NCBI GenBank assembly: GCA_040386155.1
Contig: JAZKFZ010000003.1
Span: 124,001 to 188,000, forward strand
Origin: M0103 sp040386155
GTDB lineage: Bacteria; Bacteroidota; Bacteroidia; Flavobacteriales_D; Crocinitomicaceae
Reading direction: 5' to 3'
Length of the DNA: 64,000 nucleotides
Both the position numbers and the translations under genes were made by a program. The notes under the pieces are model-generated. The model saw nothing but the letters and a program-made list of their open reading frames with translations. It was not told where the DNA came from and did no database searches. Positions 63,289 to 64,000 of the stretch are shown here, in pieces; positions within the stretch are counted from its first letter, which is position 1; each line of letters begins with the position of its first letter.

Positions 63289-64000
63289 GTGAGAATTCTA
63301 CTGTCATATCCTGATTCCGTTGCGAATGAAGCAGCACGTATCAATTTATTGATGGCGGAAAATTTTGATGTTTTTCATTTACGTAAGCCTAATTGGACGG
63401 CAGGGCAAGTCAAGCAACTATTGAATCAGTTGAGTTCAGATGTATTGAAAAGAACTTCATTACACCAGCACCATGATGTAGCCATTGAATTTGGAATACA
63501 ACGTTTACACTTCCCAGCAGATTTAAGGAATAGCTTTTCCAGTTTGCAACTTGAGGAAATGAAGTGGGATGATGCTGTTTTTTCAACTTCAGTACATTCA
63601 ACAGACGAATATTTAGAACTTTCAGATGTATTTGATTATACCTTTTTGGGACCTGTATTTGACAGTATTTCGAAAGAAGGATACAAGGCAATAAACCCTG
63701 ATCTCTCGAGAAAAAATGCGCATGTTGATGTGATTGCCTTAGGAGGTATTACGCCTAAGAATGAATCATTAGCTGTCCAAATGGGATTTGATGGTGTCGC
63801 CGTGTTGGGCAGTGTTTGGAAAAAATATGATCGTCCAATTGTGCTTTCCATTGCTGGTTTTGACCCAAGTGGCGGTGCAGGTGTTTTGGCGGACGTAAAA
63901 ACGTTTGAGCAACATCGCTGTTTAGGTTTTGCAGTTCAAACGGCAATAACAGTTCAAACCGAAGATCAGTTTTTGTCTGTAGAATGGATTGCCTATGATA
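63289..64000 (+). CDS. ThiE/TenI-like domain fused to ThiD (cut at the right edge)
   Basis: The start is GTG directly after the thiC TAA. 237 codons are visible with no stop. Residues 1-183 are a diverged thiamine-phosphate-synthase/TenI barrel: FDVFHLRKPNWTAGQV, FSTSVHSTDEYLEL, DYTFLGPVFDSISKEGY, VIALGGITPKNE and GFDGVAVLGSVW. The usual VHLGQ strand reads LHFPAD. After a four-residue linker, PIVLSIAGFDPSGGAGVLAD (about 186-205) begins a hydroxymethylpyrimidine (phosphate) kinase, ThiD, with AVQTAITVQTED visible before the edge. The fused protein could phosphorylate HMP-P and join it to thiazole phosphate, if the diverged first domain is active. It is probably co-transcribed under the TPP riboswitch. 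Confidence 0.88.
   Translation, partial: MRILLSYPDSVANEAARINLLMAENFDVFHLRKPNWTAGQVKQLLNQLSSDVLKRTSLHQHHDVAIEFGIQRLHFPADLRNSFSSLQLEEMKWDDAVFSTSVHSTDEYLELSDVFDYTFLGPVFDSISKEGYKAINPDLSRKNAHVDVIALGGITPKNESLAVQMGFDGVAVLGSVWKKYDRPIVLSIAGFDPSGGAGVLADVKTFEQHRCLGFAVQTAITVQTEDQFLSVEWIAYD

Overview
The window looks like a chromosomal scaffold piece of a Bacteroidota bacterium, most likely a Flavobacteriales relative of the Crocinitomicaceae/Fluviicola type. The grounds are: type IX secretion system (T9SS) sorting domains of two kinds, two PorP/SprF-type outer-membrane proteins, a PorE-like TPR/PD40/OmpA protein, the DUF1599 - BT_3928-like DoxX - tpiA - prmA gene order, low G+C, weak Shine-Dalgarno sequences, and a tRNA promoter matching the Bacteroidota TTG-N19-TAnnTTTG consensus. 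The genus is an inference. One 100-N run (43588-43687) shows that this is a scaffolded assembly.

Layout. 1-5327 (minus) is a surface-protein operon: a large ice-binding-like (DUF3494 x2) CHU_C-type secreted protein, its PorP/SprF partner, and a PorE-like OmpA protein running off the left edge. 5541-9265 holds a small lipoprotein and an AraC regulator / hybrid histidine kinase / response regulator set. 9509-15689 (minus) carries a NatAB-like ABC exporter, a zinc phospholipase/nuclease-like protein, a ComB-like phosphatase, a DUF3817 protein and UvrB. 15957-21993 has a TerC-type membrane protein (plus) and then eight minus-strand genes for small soluble or lipoprotein enzymes (DUF1801, YdeI, SRPBCC, VOC, YciI fusion, DUF6340), punctuated by two intergenic repeat blocks. 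22095-31497 contains cystathionine beta-synthase, a BtuF-like protein, an acyltransferase, an ACC deaminase/D-cysteine desulfhydrase-like enzyme, a second PorP/SprF + CHU_C pair, and FolP.

31510-49667 is an 18-kb co-directional run of eight closely packed genes: DUF1599, DoxX/BT_3928-like, tpiA, prmA, a 1539-residue unknown secreted protein, plsY, a giant ~2800-residue TPR/PD40/coiled-coil/SPOR-like protein, and clpS. The giant gene holds the N gap inside a 276-bp tandem repeat. Closing the gap to zero length restores both the reading frame and the repeat period exactly, so the apparent break is an assembly artefact and the true copy number is unknown.

A tRNA-Arg(ACG) at 49723 is followed by a direct duplication of its 3' end. 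Beyond it lies a divalent-metal resistance block (50264-58865): a His-rich periplasmic protein, a CzcA-type RND pump fused to a TolC-type outer-membrane factor, a CzcB-type adaptor with a His-rich insert, a ZntA-type P-type ATPase, and a DUF3703 protein. The pump's transmembrane motif and the ATPase's last helix both point to Zn/Cd/Co rather than Cu/Ag. The right end has a T9SS-sorted glycine-rich protein and a thiamine operon: TPP riboswitch, thiS, thiC, and a gene fusing a ThiE/TenI-like domain to ThiD, cut by the window edge.
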